Of a DNA stretch of 61,374 bases, positions 1-7,890 are shown one piece after another. Numbering within the stretch: position 1 is the stretch's first letter; every line of letters begins with the position of its first letter. The DNA comes from Bacteroidales bacterium (lineage in GTDB: Bacteria > Bacteroidota > Bacteroidia > Bacteroidales > F082): positions 1 through 61,374 of the forward strand of contig JAFSJF010000064.1 of NCBI GenBank assembly GCA_017439405.1. Reading direction: 5' to 3'. The position numbers were made by a program, and so were the translations under genes. The notes under the pieces were generated by a model, which saw only the letters and a list, made by a program, of their open reading frames with translations, had not been told where the DNA came from and did no database searches.

Positions 1-214
1 AGGTAAGAGCTCACGCGGCGGGTGGCGACATTCCGCTGGGGTAAACCTTATGGGCTGCAAGTCCAAGTATAGAGACACTGAGGCCTTCGGGCTTCGAGAG
101 GGCTGCTCGTCCGTCGTCTCAGGGTAGGGCGCTTGAGCCTGCGGGCGACCGCAGGCCTAGAGAAATGACAGTCGCCCCGCAAGGGGTACAGAATCCCGCT
201 TATTCGCCTGGGTC
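1..214 (+). ncRNA. rnpB: RNase P RNA, 3' portion (5' end outside window)
   Basis: This is the catalytic RNA of RNase P, which trims 5' leaders from tRNA precursors. The window opens inside the gene. The conserved GGTAAGAGCTCACG stretch is at 2-15, GGGGTAAACC near 38-47, GGGTAGGGCGCTTGAGCC at 122-139, GGCCTAGAGAAATGACAG at 154-171 and the 3' signature ACAGAATCCCGCTTAT at 187-202. These match the order and spacing of the 3' half of bacterial type A RNase P RNA. The 3' end is set approximately, just before the terminator hairpin at 226. The missing 5' half should carry the GAGGAAAGTCC box. Identification is by sequence recognition; a covariance-model search would fix the ends. Confidence 0.93.
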
Positions 215-225
215 GTTGTTTTACA

Positions 226-257
226 GGGAGTTCCGCGCCAGCGGGACTCCCTTGTTT
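226..257 (+). terminator. Intrinsic terminator of rnpB
   Basis: An 11-bp stem (GGGAGTTCCGC / GCGGGACTCCC, one G-T pair) with a GCCA loop is followed by TTGTTT. It directly follows the RNase P RNA and ends at the stop codon of the convergent permease gene. Confidence 0.85.
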
Positions 258-1445
258 CTACACCGCAATCAGTACCAGCAGCTGTGCCGTGAAGATGCGC
301 AAGAACATGGTAAGGGGATACACTGTTGCATAACCCATGTTGGGCAACTTGCAGCCTTCGGGGGCCACCGTGTTGGCGAAGGCCAAGGTGGGCGGGTCGG
401 TGTGGGAGCCGCCGATGAAGCCCATAAGTGTGTAGTAGTTCATTTTCAGTACGATACGACCGAAAAGTGTGACCAAAATGGGCGGCACCATGGTGATGAT
501 GACACCATAGACGACCCATAAATAATGCTCTTGTACGGTGTTGACGAACTGTCCACCAGCACCTAAGCCCACACCAGCGAGGAAGAGCGCGATGCCCACT
601 TCGCGGAGCATCCACACACCGTGGCTGTCGGTGAAGTCGGTCGTGAACCAGCCTTTCTTCACGCCAAGCCAGCCGCCGATGATGGCCACCACGAGCGGCC
701 CGCCGGCTAAACCTAATTTTACGGGCGTCTTCAGCCCGACGGGAATCGGGATGGAGCCGATGACGATGCCCAAGGCGATAATGACGAAGATGGGGATGAG
801 GTTCACTTTGTGGCGTTGCGAGAGAGGCGTGGCCTGTTTTTCGGCCTTTGGCTCAAGCGTTTCCTCGAAGGCAGGCTCTCGCTTCAGGTCAATGCGGCAG
901 AACACTCGGAGCAGGATGCAGCTCACGATCATGCCCACCACGGCCAAAGGATAGGCCACGGCATAGCCTGCCGCCAAACGCCCAGCTGCGCCCTCGATGC
1001 CCATGTCCGTAACGGCTTGCTGCGCCGCCGAGAGACCTGGCGTGTTGGTGATGGCACCCGTATAAACGCCCGCCATGTCGGCCAAGTCTTGGTGGGCGGC
1101 TTTGGCGATGACGACGGTAATCACCACGCCCAAGGCTACGTTGACCAAAGCCATCAGGTTCATTGCTAAGCCGCCTTTCTTGAACGAGCGGAAAAAGCCC
1201 GGCCCGACTTGCAGCCCGACGGCCACCACAAACAAGATGAGTCCGAACTCCTTGATGACGTGTAGCATGTCGTGGTTGAGCGTGATGCCGAAGGCACTCA
1301 GCGCAATGCCCACAAAGAGCACCCAAGTCATGCCCAACGAGATATTCGCGATTTTGATTTTGCCCAAAAGGAGGCCGACGAAAATGGAAACGGTCAAGTA
1401 TAAAACGGTGGGCCCGACGCCCGAACCGGTGAAGAGGTTTAGCAT
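258..1445 (-). CDS. AspT/YidE/YbjL-family permease, short form
   Basis: A 395-aa polytopic inner-membrane protein of the aspartate-alanine antiporter (AspT) exchanger family. The two halves each carry the family's duplicated helix-breaking motif: NTPGLSAAQQ near residues 134-143 and GGSHTDPPTL near 345-354. Both are hallmarks of the AspT/YidE duplication. Usual members are about 550 aa and carry a pair of cytoplasmic RCK_C (TrkA-C) domains between the halves. Here only about 30 charged residues (around 190-215, KREPAFEETLEPKAEKQ) link them, so the regulatory domains are absent. The substrate cannot be inferred; a carboxylate or amino-acid antiport role is only family-level. The start lies 25 nt after a clear -7 box (1470-1477), so the gene can be transcribed apart from the upstream CDF gene. 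Confidence 0.82.
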   Translation of the reverse strand: MLNLFTGSGVGPTVLYLTVSIFVGLLLGKIKIANISLGMTWVLFVGIALSAFGITLNHDMLHVIKEFGLILFVVAVGLQVGPGFFRSFKKGGLAMNLMALVNVALGVVITVVIAKAAHQDLADMAGVYTGAITNTPGLSAAQQAVTDMGIEGAAGRLAAGYAVAYPLAVVGMIVSCILLRVFCRIDLKREPAFEETLEPKAEKQATPLSQRHKVNLIPIFVIIALGIVIGSIPIPVGLKTPVKLGLAGGPLVVAIIGGWLGVKKGWFTTDFTDSHGVWMLREVGIALFLAGVGLGAGGQFVNTVQEHYLWVVYGVIITMVPPILVTLFGRIVLKMNYYTLMGFIGGSHTDPPTLAFANTVAPEGCKLPNMGYATVYPLTMFLRIFTAQLLVLIAV

Positions 1446-1469
1446 GACTTTGTGTTGTTAATCAATTGG

Positions 1470-1477
1470 CAAAGATA
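1470..1477 (-). promoter_or_regulatory. Bacteroidota -7 box for the AspT-like permease
   Basis: TATCTTTG on the minus strand is an exact match to TAnnTTTG, 24 nt upstream of the permease ATG. No convincing -33 TTG was seen at 18-20 bp. Confidence 0.65.
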
Positions 1478-1481
1478 GGCT

Positions 1482-1577
1482 TTATTTCACTACATTCCCG
1501 ATAATCACCGAAATATTGTTCACGAACATGTTCACGGCGATGGCCAATAGGATGACGCCGAAGAATTTACGTGGCAT
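1482..1577 (-). CDS. 31-aa hydrophobic small ORF
   Basis: An ATG-to-TAA ORF of 31 codons begins 15 nt after the CDF exporter stop and ends 36 nt before the permease start. The product begins MPRKFFGVILLAIAVNMFV: a short basic N-terminus followed by one hydrophobic helix, as in single-pass small membrane proteins. It would be co-transcribed with the CDF gene. No homologue is recognised. The alternative is a chance ORF, or leader sequence of the downstream gene. Confidence 0.4.
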   Translation of the reverse strand: MPRKFFGVILLAIAVNMFVNNISVIIGNVVK

Positions 1578-1592
1578 TATGAGAAATGCAAC

Positions 1593-2570
1593 TCAAACCG
1601 CATGAAGGCAAGTGCTAGTTTCAGTTTGGCTGCCTTGCCAAGCGTCGCTGCAGTCGCCGCCGCTTTCAATCTCTATGGTGGCGTGGGTGATGCCTTGCTC
1701 GCGGAGTGTCTCCTTAAGCGCTTTGCGAACGGCAGAGGCCTCGTCCTTGTCATCGACTACCACATGGGCGGTCAAGGCGTTTTCGGTGGTGCTCATCGCC
1801 CAAATGTGCAGGTGGTGGACGTCGGTGACGTGGTCGGTTTGGCACATGGCTTCGGCCACTTCTTCGACTTCGATGCCTTCGGGAACGCCGTCCAAGGCCA
1901 AACGCATGCTGTCGCGCAGCAATTCCCATGTGCTGACGAGGATAACGATGGCAATCACGATGCTGATGATTGGGTCGATGATGAACCAGCCCGTGTGCGT
2001 GATGACGATGCCGCTAATCACCACGCCAACGCTGACCAACGTATCGGCGGCCATGTGCAGGAAAGCGCCTCGGATGTTGAGGTCGTCCTTTTGCCCGCGC
2101 ATCAGCAGAAACGTTGTCAGGCCATTGATGAGAATGCCCACGCCGGCAGTCCACGAAATGACGGAACCGTCGATGGCGGCAGGATTGCGCAGCTTGTGGA
2201 CGCTCTCCGCAACGATTACCCCGACTGCCACAAGCAGCAGGATGGCGTTGGCGAGTGAGATGAGGATGGTGCTTTTCTTGTAGCCGTAGGTGAAGCGCGA
2301 GTTGCTTTGGACTTGTACCAAATGCAGCCCAACGACGACCAATGCCAACGAGAACACGTCGCTGAGGTTGTGCCCCGCGTCGCTCAGTAGGGAGAGGCTG
2401 TTTTGCCAAATACCCACGCCAGCTTCCACGCCGACGAAAAGCAGGTTCAGTATGATGGCTGCCCACAGGATTTTGCGCATCTGAGCGTTATCCGCAGCCA
2501 CATGATGATGATGGTGGTGGTGATGACCATGCTCATGCTCAAGATGCTCGTGTTGATGCTCGTGACTCAT
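1593..2570 (-). CDS. Cation diffusion facilitator (Zn2+-type exporter)
   Basis: A 325-aa cation diffusion facilitator of the CzcD/ZitB type, exporting divalent metal (probably Zn2+) across the inner membrane by proton antiport. The N-terminus (residues 2-23) is an extreme His-rich tail including eight consecutive His, typical of zinc-binding CDF tails. The TM2 metal site is visible as DAGHNLSD (H67, D71), and a matching LHMAADTLVS site lies in TM5. The C-terminal cytoplasmic ferredoxin-like domain follows, ending in a Cys/His-containing tail (GGDCSDAW...CLHAV). Six TM helices fit the family. The gene lies 21 nt after ccsBA, so it is probably read on the same transcript. Zn versus Co/Cd/Fe specificity is inference. 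Confidence 0.92.
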   Translation of the reverse strand: MSHEHQHEHLEHEHGHHHHHHHHVAADNAQMRKILWAAIILNLLFVGVEAGVGIWQNSLSLLSDAGHNLSDVFSLALVVVGLHLVQVQSNSRFTYGYKKSTILISLANAILLLVAVGVIVAESVHKLRNPAAIDGSVISWTAGVGILINGLTTFLLMRGQKDDLNIRGAFLHMAADTLVSVGVVISGIVITHTGWFIIDPIISIVIAIVILVSTWELLRDSMRLALDGVPEGIEVEEVAEAMCQTDHVTDVHHLHIWAMSTTENALTAHVVVDDKDEASAVRKALKETLREQGITHATIEIESGGDCSDAWQGSQTETSTCLHAV

Positions 2571-2591
2571 ATTTTGTTCTTTTTTGGTTTC

Positions 2592-3764
2592 TTAATTGTA
2601 GGCATGTACCCCACCCAAAATCAGGTTCACGCCAAAATAGGTGATGACGACACTGAGGAAGGCGAGGATGCCGTAAATGTGGAAAAACAAGGGCTTTTGG
2701 AAGGTTTTCCAGCCTTTCTCGTGCAACGGTGCGGCATAGATGAGCAGGGTGATGAGTGCCCAAACTTCTTTCGGGTCCCACGACCAATAGTTGCCCCAGG
2801 AAACGTTGGCCCAAATGGCGCCGATGAATATACCTGCTGCAAGCAAAGCCACGGCGGGATAAAGCATCTCCGTGCTGAGAGTTTTCAGCCGTTCCAAACG
2901 GGGCCGGTCTTTCGGCTTGATTAGGGCGATGATCCCAACGACCAAGATGCCGAACAACAGGATGTATGCCGTCACGATGGTGGAAATGTGGATGCTGAAG
3001 AAGGGGGAACGCAAGACGGGCATCAATTGCTTTGTCAGCATTCTGATGTGCAATGCCACCGCCAGGATGACGAGCACCGACAGCCACGACCATGTGACTG
3101 CTGGCATGTTTTTGCGTCGCTCAACAAGCAACGCGGCCAAGGCGAAGAAAAGCAGCGCATAGCCCGCGTAGGTCACGCCGATGCCCCAAGGGTCGCGGGC
3201 AACGTCGAGGATGGAGTTGCCTTGCTCGTCGTAGTCGCTTTGGTAGAAACGGTAATGCTTGTGTTTCAGGATGTTGTTCATGGAGATGACGACCTCTTTT
3301 GTGGTTTCGCCGTCGGTAAGTTGAAGGTGACTGACATAGTCTTTCGGCCTTTTCGAGTTTGGATAGGTCTCAATCTCGAAACGATCCAAGGTGAGGCTGA
3401 AGGGCAGCGCTTCTTGGGTGATTTCTTCTCCGTTTTGGATGAAGAAATGGCTCATGGGGCGGTTAGGCTCGAGTTTCATCCGACCGTGCTTTCCCGTGAG
3501 CATGGTGAGCAGTGCACCGAGCAGAATGAGCAGGATGGAGGAATGCAAGGCGCAGACGGCCATCCGTTTCCACATTCGGCCTTTCGCCGCCATAACGACC
3601 ATGATAACGGCTACCAAAGCCCAAAGTGCGACGAACCACCATGTGCCATACACATGGGTCAGTGCATATTCCGAGCCGTGCAGTTTCTCGACGACGGTGC
3701 CGGCGGCGAGGACGGCAATCAGTATGATTATAAGGACGGGGGTGATGTGACGTAAACTTTTCAT
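2592..3764 (-). CDS. Compact ResB-CcsA fusion, cytochrome c assembly (CcsBA type)
   Basis: A 390-aa multi-spanning inner-membrane protein that appears to combine both halves of the system II cytochrome c synthase. The N-terminal ResB-like part has TM helices flanking a short periplasmic segment with FSLTLDRFEIETYPNSKRPK and NILKHKHYRFYQSDYD. The C-terminal CcsA part carries the tryptophan-rich haem-handling motif WGNYWSWDPKEVWALIT at about 323-339. This complex attaches haem to CxxCH motifs of exported cytochromes. The ATG at 3764 is chosen because the longer reading frame (to 3854) has no membrane-like extension and would run through the promoter and a palindrome. Fusions in other phyla are much longer. 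A client cytochrome (the di-heme protein at 4977-6572) lies nearby. Confidence 0.85.
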   Translation of the reverse strand: MKSLRHITPVLIIILIAVLAAGTVVEKLHGSEYALTHVYGTWWFVALWALVAVIMVVMAAKGRMWKRMAVCALHSSILLILLGALLTMLTGKHGRMKLEPNRPMSHFFIQNGEEITQEALPFSLTLDRFEIETYPNSKRPKDYVSHLQLTDGETTKEVVISMNNILKHKHYRFYQSDYDEQGNSILDVARDPWGIGVTYAGYALLFFALAALLVERRKNMPAVTWSWLSVLVILAVALHIRMLTKQLMPVLRSPFFSIHISTIVTAYILLFGILVVGIIALIKPKDRPRLERLKTLSTEMLYPAVALLAAGIFIGAIWANVSWGNYWSWDPKEVWALITLLIYAAPLHEKGWKTFQKPLFFHIYGILAFLSVVITYFGVNLILGGVHAYN

Positions 3765-3790
3765 CGTAAATGCTTTAATTAATTTCGGTG

Positions 3791-3819
3791 CAAATATCCG
3801 ACTTTTTACCAAAACACAA
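3791..3819 (-). promoter_or_regulatory. Probable promoter of ccsBA
   Basis: On the minus strand GATATTTG (3791-3798, one mismatch to TAnnTTTG) is preceded by TTG at 3817-3819 with 18-bp spacing. It lies 26 nt upstream of the chosen ccsBA start. Confidence 0.5.
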
Positions 3820-3843
3820 AAATCCCCAAATTTGGGGATTTTT
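3818..3843. repeat. 26-bp perfect palindrome
   Basis: AAAAATCCCCAAA is followed immediately by its exact inverse complement TTTGGGGATTTTT. It could serve as a bidirectional transcription terminator between the small protein gene at 3906 and ccsBA. It also overlaps the -33 element of the ccsBA promoter. Similar short AT/GGGG palindromes occur at 9168-9184. Confidence 0.7.
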
Positions 3844-3905
3844 GCATGAAACATTCCTTATTGTTAGTGGTCGTTGGGTTCGACCGGTGGCCGAACCCCC
3901 ATGTG

Positions 3906-4124
3906 TTATTCCTCCTTGCGCTTTTTGGCCACCACGTAGGCGACACCAAGCCCCATGAGTACCGCGATTCCGCTGCCCATGGGTGCGTCGGCATCCGAGT
4001 CGGAGCCGTGCGAACCGGGAAGGCTGAGCAAGCTCTCACCGCTGCGAGGGTTGGAGGCTTCGTTGGAGACATAGCCGCGCTCGAAGAGTCCGCCTCCGTT
4101 CTGCGCCGTGGCGCAGAGGGTCAT
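3906..4124 (-). CDS. Small secreted protein with C-terminal membrane anchor, possibly 5'-truncated
   Basis: A 72-aa product with an abrupt N-terminus, MTLCATAQNGGGLFERG. MTLCATAQ looks like the end of a signal peptide h-region rather than a complete one. The C-terminus, DAPMGSGIAVLMGLGVAYVV followed by AKKRKEE, is a glycine-rich TM segment plus a basic tail. It resembles the C-terminal anchor of small Bacteroidales proteins of unknown function. The reading frame stays open upstream to a TAG at about 4184 without another ATG, and that TAG lies next to a 20-bp direct repeat. The gene has therefore probably lost its true 5' end in a rearrangement. Function is unknown. Confidence 0.5.
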   Translation of the reverse strand: MTLCATAQNGGGLFERGYVSNEASNPRSGESLLSLPGSHGSDSDADAPMGSGIAVLMGLGVAYVVAKKRKEE

Positions 4125-4188
4125 ACCGAGGATGTTGGCCCCGTCGCCTATCTGCCCGAAGAGGCCTTGGTAACCGTAAAATTCGGTC

Positions 4189-4249
4189 TAATGGACATTT
4201 GTAAGGCTATTTTTGAGACGCAACCCCATTAATGGACATTTGTAAGGCT
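4189..4249. repeat. 20-bp exact direct repeat flanking a 21-bp spacer
   Basis: TAATGGACATTTGTAAGGCT occurs at 4189-4208 and again at 4230-4249. One copy ends the truncated toxin frame; the other borders the upstream end of the small anchored protein frame. This is the pattern of a rearrangement scar. Confidence 0.8.
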
Positions 4250-4318
4250 GAATATTTCGGAGACATCGTCAATATCCTCTTGCGCCTCATCGGACAGAAT
4301 CACCTTCTTCTCTGTCAT
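4229..4318 (-). pseudogene. Truncated RelE/ParE-type toxin, N-terminal fragment
   Basis: Twenty-nine residues, MTEKKVILSDEAQEDIDDVS then EIFSLTNVH and stop. VILSDEAQEDIDD matches the N-terminal strand and helix of RelE/ParE-fold toxins, whose usual length is 90-105 aa. The rest is missing: the frame runs into the 20-bp direct repeat and stops. The ATG lies inside the 3' end of the antitoxin gene, the usual translational overlap of such modules. The toxin is expected to be inactive. Confidence 0.6.
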
Positions 4319-4505
4319 TGCTTTGCTCTGATGGCGGCCAACAACTGTTCCCGTACTCCTCAAGAGAGATGTAATGCTGTTTCTTGTTCGGGTCGTATTG
4401 GTATGCATCCACCCGTGCTTTCCATCTATCCAACACTTCATCCACAGAGGGTCGGGCCTCCATGACATCAGTGTCGTTTAGTGTGTCGACAAATGCATTG
4501 TTCAT
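4287..4505 (-). CDS. Antitoxin-like protein of a broken TA module
   Basis: A 72-aa soluble acidic protein beginning MNNAFVDTLNDTDVMEARPS. It contains SVDEVLDRWKARVDAYQYDP, reminiscent of the short helical antitoxins paired with ParE/RelE toxins. Its 3' end overlaps the start of the toxin fragment at 4229-4318 in another frame. With the toxin truncated it may be an orphan antitoxin that still buffers related toxins. A weak -7-like TACTTTTTG lies at 4528-4536 on the minus strand, 23 nt upstream. Assignment rests on gene order and general composition, not on a recognised fold. Confidence 0.5.
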   Translation of the reverse strand: MNNAFVDTLNDTDVMEARPSVDEVLDRWKARVDAYQYDPNKKQHYISLEEYGNSCWPPSEQSNDREEGDSVR

Positions 4506-4897
4506 CTTAATTCGTTATATCCGATTGCAAAAAGTACAACTTTTTTCAAACGAAATGCCCATAACGTCAAAAAGGTTTTGTCGACAGACGTTTTTGTGTT
4601 GTTTTTCTGGCGCAAAAATACGGAAAGAAGTTGGTTTTCAGGGAGGAAAAACAAAAATCCATCCTAATTCAGGCAAAATGATGCAAAAAACAGCTAAAAC
4701 GGGCATCGACACTATCGTCGGGCTGGTGTTGTCGAAAGTGAGGCTGAAGGGATGTAGGGCGGTCGCACTACGTCACCGCTGTTTTATTCCTTTTCCGCTT
4801 TCAGTTCCTCAATGCGTTCGGTGAGGTGGGTGAGTGTAGTGAGGCTGTCGAGGGTGTAGGCGTTAGTGTATGACAAAAGAAATGCAAAAGAAAGATG
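4506..4897. other. Gene-poor stretch with a possible coding relic
   Basis: No intact gene is visible. On the minus strand, about 4784-4880, a frame reads YTNAYTLDSLTTLTHLTERI then EELKAEKE and stop. This resembles the coiled-coil C-terminus of a lost protein, and no start is present. The rest is AT-rich and appears non-coding. Together with the truncated TA pair next to it, the region looks like a decayed insertion or deletion site. Confidence 0.35.
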
Positions 4898-4928
4898 AAA
4901 AAATCCCGCCAGTAACGACGGGATTTTT
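4898..4928 (-). terminator. Intrinsic terminator of the di-heme/imelysin operon
   Basis: A 10-bp stem AAAAATCCCG / CGGGATTTTT has a 10-nt loop. On the minus strand it ends in TTTTTT and lies about 50 nt after the stop of the di-heme oxidoreductase gene. Confidence 0.8.
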
Positions 4929-4976
4929 GGGGGTTACGCCGTAGAGACGCGGTATGCCACGTCTCACAATTGTTGA

Positions 4977-6572
4977 TTAAATCGCGTCAATGAATTTCAC
5001 TACCGCGTCGCGGTCTTCTTTAGGCAGTTCGCGGAATTTTTCCACTGTGCGTCGGGCGTCGCTTTGGGCGTTGCCGTGCCACATGATGGCCTCGATCACG
5101 GTTTGAGCGCGGCAGTCGTGCAGGCGGTCGCTGCGACCGGTGCAGATGGCGCTCAGGCCACGGCCCCAAAGCGGGGTGGTGCGGCACCAGCCCGTGCGGA
5201 TGTCGTTCACCATGTGGAGCTTGTGTTGCACATAGTCGCTGTAAGGCCAAATCTTCTGGTTGGGATAGCGAGGCAGGCGTGGGTCGCTGTCGGCGAAGAA
5301 ACCGGCAGGGTCAGTGAAGTCGTCGTCGCCGGTTTGCCACGAGGGACGGTGGCAGTAGGCGCACCCCATTTCCTTAAACAACTCTTTGCCGCGTTGCACG
5401 TCGGGGTCGTCCAAGTTGCGGGCGGCAGGCACGGCCAAGCCACGGTGCCACACCATGAAGTTGACATAGTCCTCATCCTTCATTTCGGGCACTTTCAGTT
5501 CGTCGGGAATCTGGTCGTTCATCATCAGGTAGTTGTAGATGTCGGTCTCCACGTCGCCCGTCAGGTTGAATTGCGGGAAGTAGTTGTAGAACTCGGCCTG
5601 CACATCGGGGTCTTGCGAGGCTTTGGTGGCGTAGGCGGCAGTCATGTAGTGGCCCATCTTGGTGCGGTGCGTCACGTTGGTGATGTTCCATATGGCATTG
5701 GCGCCGGGAGCGTCTTGCAGCGGGCCACGGGTGAGGGCGTAAGTGTAGCGCTTCGGGTGGTTGGTGTTGGCGTAATAGCCTGTCGGGGCGAAGTCGCCTC
5801 CGGCCCACATGGCGGGGTTAAGGCCGTTTTGCATGTAGCCGTCGTTCTCTTCCTTTTGGTATTGCGCCCTCAGCGAGTCGTCGGGGATGGCGTCGATGAG
5901 GCCGGTGCCGTAGATGCCGATGGTCGATTCGAGGCGGCAGACGAAGTCGCTGTAAGGGATGGGTTGGCCACCTACTTCGAGCGGCACATAGAAGGCGTCT
6001 TCAGGGATGTAAACCTCCGGATAGGTGAGGCTATAGCGTTCGCCGTCAGGGAATTGGTTGCCCCATTCGTCGGTGTAGCTCAGCCAGTTGATTTGGATTT
6101 TGGTCTCGTCCAAAGGTGCCTTGAAAGGCGCGACGGCCTTGGTTTGAGGCATTCCTGTGTAGCTGCTCAGGTAGGTGTCGTTCTTGTCAGTGAAGACGAG
6201 CAGGTAGCCGTTGCCCCAGTCGTCGGCGCGGTAGCGGTTCATGCGCATTCCGTGGCCGTAGCCGGGGTGGCAGGCGATGCACGAGCTGCGGATGTAGAGT
6301 GGTCCGAGGCCGTTGAAAGGCGCGTTGTTTTGCGTGTAGGTGCGCTCAAAGAAATACTCGCCGTACTTGAACGCGGTGCTCAAGCCTGCCTGTTCGACGG
6401 CGGGCGTGGGGTCTTCGTAGGCCGACTGCGAAGTGTTGAACGTGGTGCCCAACTCGCCGCCGGCGTAGGTCTCTTCGCTGACGACCTCTGGGATGGGGTC
6501 TTTTTGGTTGCAGGAGGCCAAAGCCATGAGGCTTGCAAGGGCTATGACTCCTATGTGTTTGTGGTTGAACAT
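4977..6572 (-). CDS. Di-heme oxidoreductase-like lipoprotein (DUF1111 family)
   Basis: A 531-aa exported protein with a lipobox (LASC, Cys21) and two haem c attachment motifs: CIACH at 98-102 and CAYCH near 400. The layout matches the di-haem oxidoredictase/DUF1111 (thiol oxidoreductase-like) family, which is typically encoded with imelysins in iron-regulated operons. Near the C-terminus LWGRGLSAICTGRSDRLHDC and EAIMWHGNAQ match the family's conserved end region. It would sit in the periplasm anchored to a membrane, probably handling electrons for iron redox chemistry; the exact reaction is not established. Haem insertion could depend on the CcsBA protein encoded at 2592-3764. It is the last gene of the barrel-imelysin-di-heme operon, 34 nt after imelysin. 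Confidence 0.88.
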   Translation of the reverse strand: MFNHKHIGVIALASLMALASCNQKDPIPEVVSEETYAGGELGTTFNTSQSAYEDPTPAVEQAGLSTAFKYGEYFFERTYTQNNAPFNGLGPLYIRSSCIACHPGYGHGMRMNRYRADDWGNGYLLVFTDKNDTYLSSYTGMPQTKAVAPFKAPLDETKIQINWLSYTDEWGNQFPDGERYSLTYPEVYIPEDAFYVPLEVGGQPIPYSDFVCRLESTIGIYGTGLIDAIPDDSLRAQYQKEENDGYMQNGLNPAMWAGGDFAPTGYYANTNHPKRYTYALTRGPLQDAPGANAIWNITNVTHRTKMGHYMTAAYATKASQDPDVQAEFYNYFPQFNLTGDVETDIYNYLMMNDQIPDELKVPEMKDEDYVNFMVWHRGLAVPAARNLDDPDVQRGKELFKEMGCAYCHRPSWQTGDDDFTDPAGFFADSDPRLPRYPNQKIWPYSDYVQHKLHMVNDIRTGWCRTTPLWGRGLSAICTGRSDRLHDCRAQTVIEAIMWHGNAQSDARRTVEKFRELPKEDRDAVVKFIDAI

Positions 6573-6606
6573 GGTATGTGTGTTTTGTTGGTTTGTCGTG
6601 TTGTCA

Positions 6607-7779
6607 TTACTTTCTGTCGATTTTTGCGAACTCGGCCTTCACTTCGCTCATCACGTCGGAGAGGTCTTGGCAGGCTTCCATGGCTTCGCCGGCGCTGGCG
6701 TCGGCGTAGAACTGCACGAATGGGGCCTTCATGGCGTTGATTTTCGTCAATGCATTGTTGATGGCGTTGATGGCCTTGGTGTCGAGGTCGGCGTTGTGGT
6801 CCTTGAGGTAGGTATGCAGCGAGAGGGCCTCGTCGCGTTGGCCTTCCATGCCACCCATGTAGGCAGCCTGAACGCTCAGGATGTTGTCGTAGAAGTCGGT
6901 GATGGACTTCTGGCTATAAGGCGATTCGACGTAGGTCACGTCTGCTCCTGTGTGGCACTTGCCGATTTTCGAGGTGCCCACCTCGTCGGCGATGTCGATG
7001 CAGCCGTCGGCGATGGCTTCGAGGGCGTTGGTGAGGGTGGCGTAGGTGCTGCCGGCTTGGCCCGCTTGCAGCATGTTCTCGCCGTAGGTGTTGCCGCTGT
7101 TGTTCACGGTAGTGTTGAATTCCAGTTCGTCCATCAGGTCTTTGTGGGCTTGCGGGGCGTCGGCGTTCCAGCTCACTTCGAGTTGGAAGCAGCGGTTGCG
7201 CAGGTCGCGGCTGACGGCCACGATGTAGGTCATCATGTCGTCGGTGATGTCGGCCACGTTGCGGGGCTGTCCGTCGCGGAACAGGATATACTCGATGCCG
7301 TGGAAGCCGAGCAGAGCGTTGCCAAGTTGCTCACCAGCCACCATGCCGTCTTCGTCAATGGCAAGGGCGGCAATCATGTTGGGACTGGCCATCAGGTTGT
7401 TGAAGGCGTCTTCGTCGAGGGGCCACGAGTCGATGTGCGGGTCGATGCCGAAGTCGTTGGCGGCACCAAAGAGGAAGGCTTCGCTCTTTTCCCACCAGGC
7501 GCGGGCGTTGAGGAAGGTCGCGGCGGCGGTGTTCACGTTGGCCTGCGTCATATTGGCCTTCAAAGCCTCAAGGTTCTCGACGAGCTTGTCGGTCTCGTTG
7601 GCGAGGTTGGCGTAGGTCGGATAAACCGTGTGGTTGAGATACTGCTTCACGATGGCCTCTTTTTGGGCTTTGTTCACTTCTTCAGAAGCGTCTTGGTTGT
7701 CTTTTTTGCAGGAGCTGACGCTCACTGTCAACAGAATGGATGCAGCGACTACGGCTGCGGATTTGAATAATTTCTTCAT
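6607..7779 (-). CDS. Imelysin-family iron-regulated lipoprotein
   Basis: A 390-aa lipoprotein (signal peptide, Cys24 in SVSSC) of the imelysin/peptidase M75 family, which includes IrpA and ICMP. The diagnostic GxHxxE motif is present as GFHGIE at 158-163, within a helical repeat architecture. Despite the old peptidase name, imelysins are periplasmic iron-acquisition proteins and usually lack protease activity. The gene sits between an outer-membrane barrel and a di-heme DUF1111 protein, the classic imelysin neighbourhood. Conserved NARAWWEKSEAFLFG near 91-105 and HIDSWPLDEDAF near 115-126 also fit the family. Confidence 0.93.
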   Translation of the reverse strand: MKKLFKSAAVVAASILLTVSVSSCKKDNQDASEEVNKAQKEAIVKQYLNHTVYPTYANLANETDKLVENLEALKANMTQANVNTAAATFLNARAWWEKSEAFLFGAANDFGIDPHIDSWPLDEDAFNNLMASPNMIAALAIDEDGMVAGEQLGNALLGFHGIEYILFRDGQPRNVADITDDMMTYIVAVSRDLRNRCFQLEVSWNADAPQAHKDLMDELEFNTTVNNSGNTYGENMLQAGQAGSTYATLTNALEAIADGCIDIADEVGTSKIGKCHTGADVTYVESPYSQKSITDFYDNILSVQAAYMGGMEGQRDEALSLHTYLKDHNADLDTKAINAINNALTKINAMKAPFVQFYADASAGEAMEACQDLSDVMSEVKAEFAKIDRK

Positions 7780-7820
7780 GATTATTGGTGTTTAATTGTT
7801 TGGTTTGTTCGATTGTTGTG

Positions 7821-7890
7821 GACACGGGACTTCGGGACACGGGACGCGAGACTATTATGTCCCGTGTCTCGCGTCTCGCAGTCTCGTGTC
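7821..7890. repeat. GC-rich inverted repeat between barrel and imelysin genes
   Basis: GACACGGGAC (7836-7845) pairs exactly with GTCCCGTGTC (7859-7868) across a 13-nt loop. Further partial copies flank it: GACACGGGAC at 7821-7830, and GCGAGAC and TCTCGCGTCTCG around them. In the operon mRNA this would form a strong stem-loop just after the barrel stop, possibly setting transcript stability or the level of the distal genes. Confidence 0.65.

Noticed and set aside
3846-4232. 128-codon plus-strand ORF
   Set aside because: Opposite the small anchored protein and the direct repeats. No signal, domain or promoter.
5064-6740. 558-codon open frame on the plus strand
   Set aside because: Antisense to the di-heme oxidoreductase, which has clear CxxCH motifs and a lipoprotein signal.
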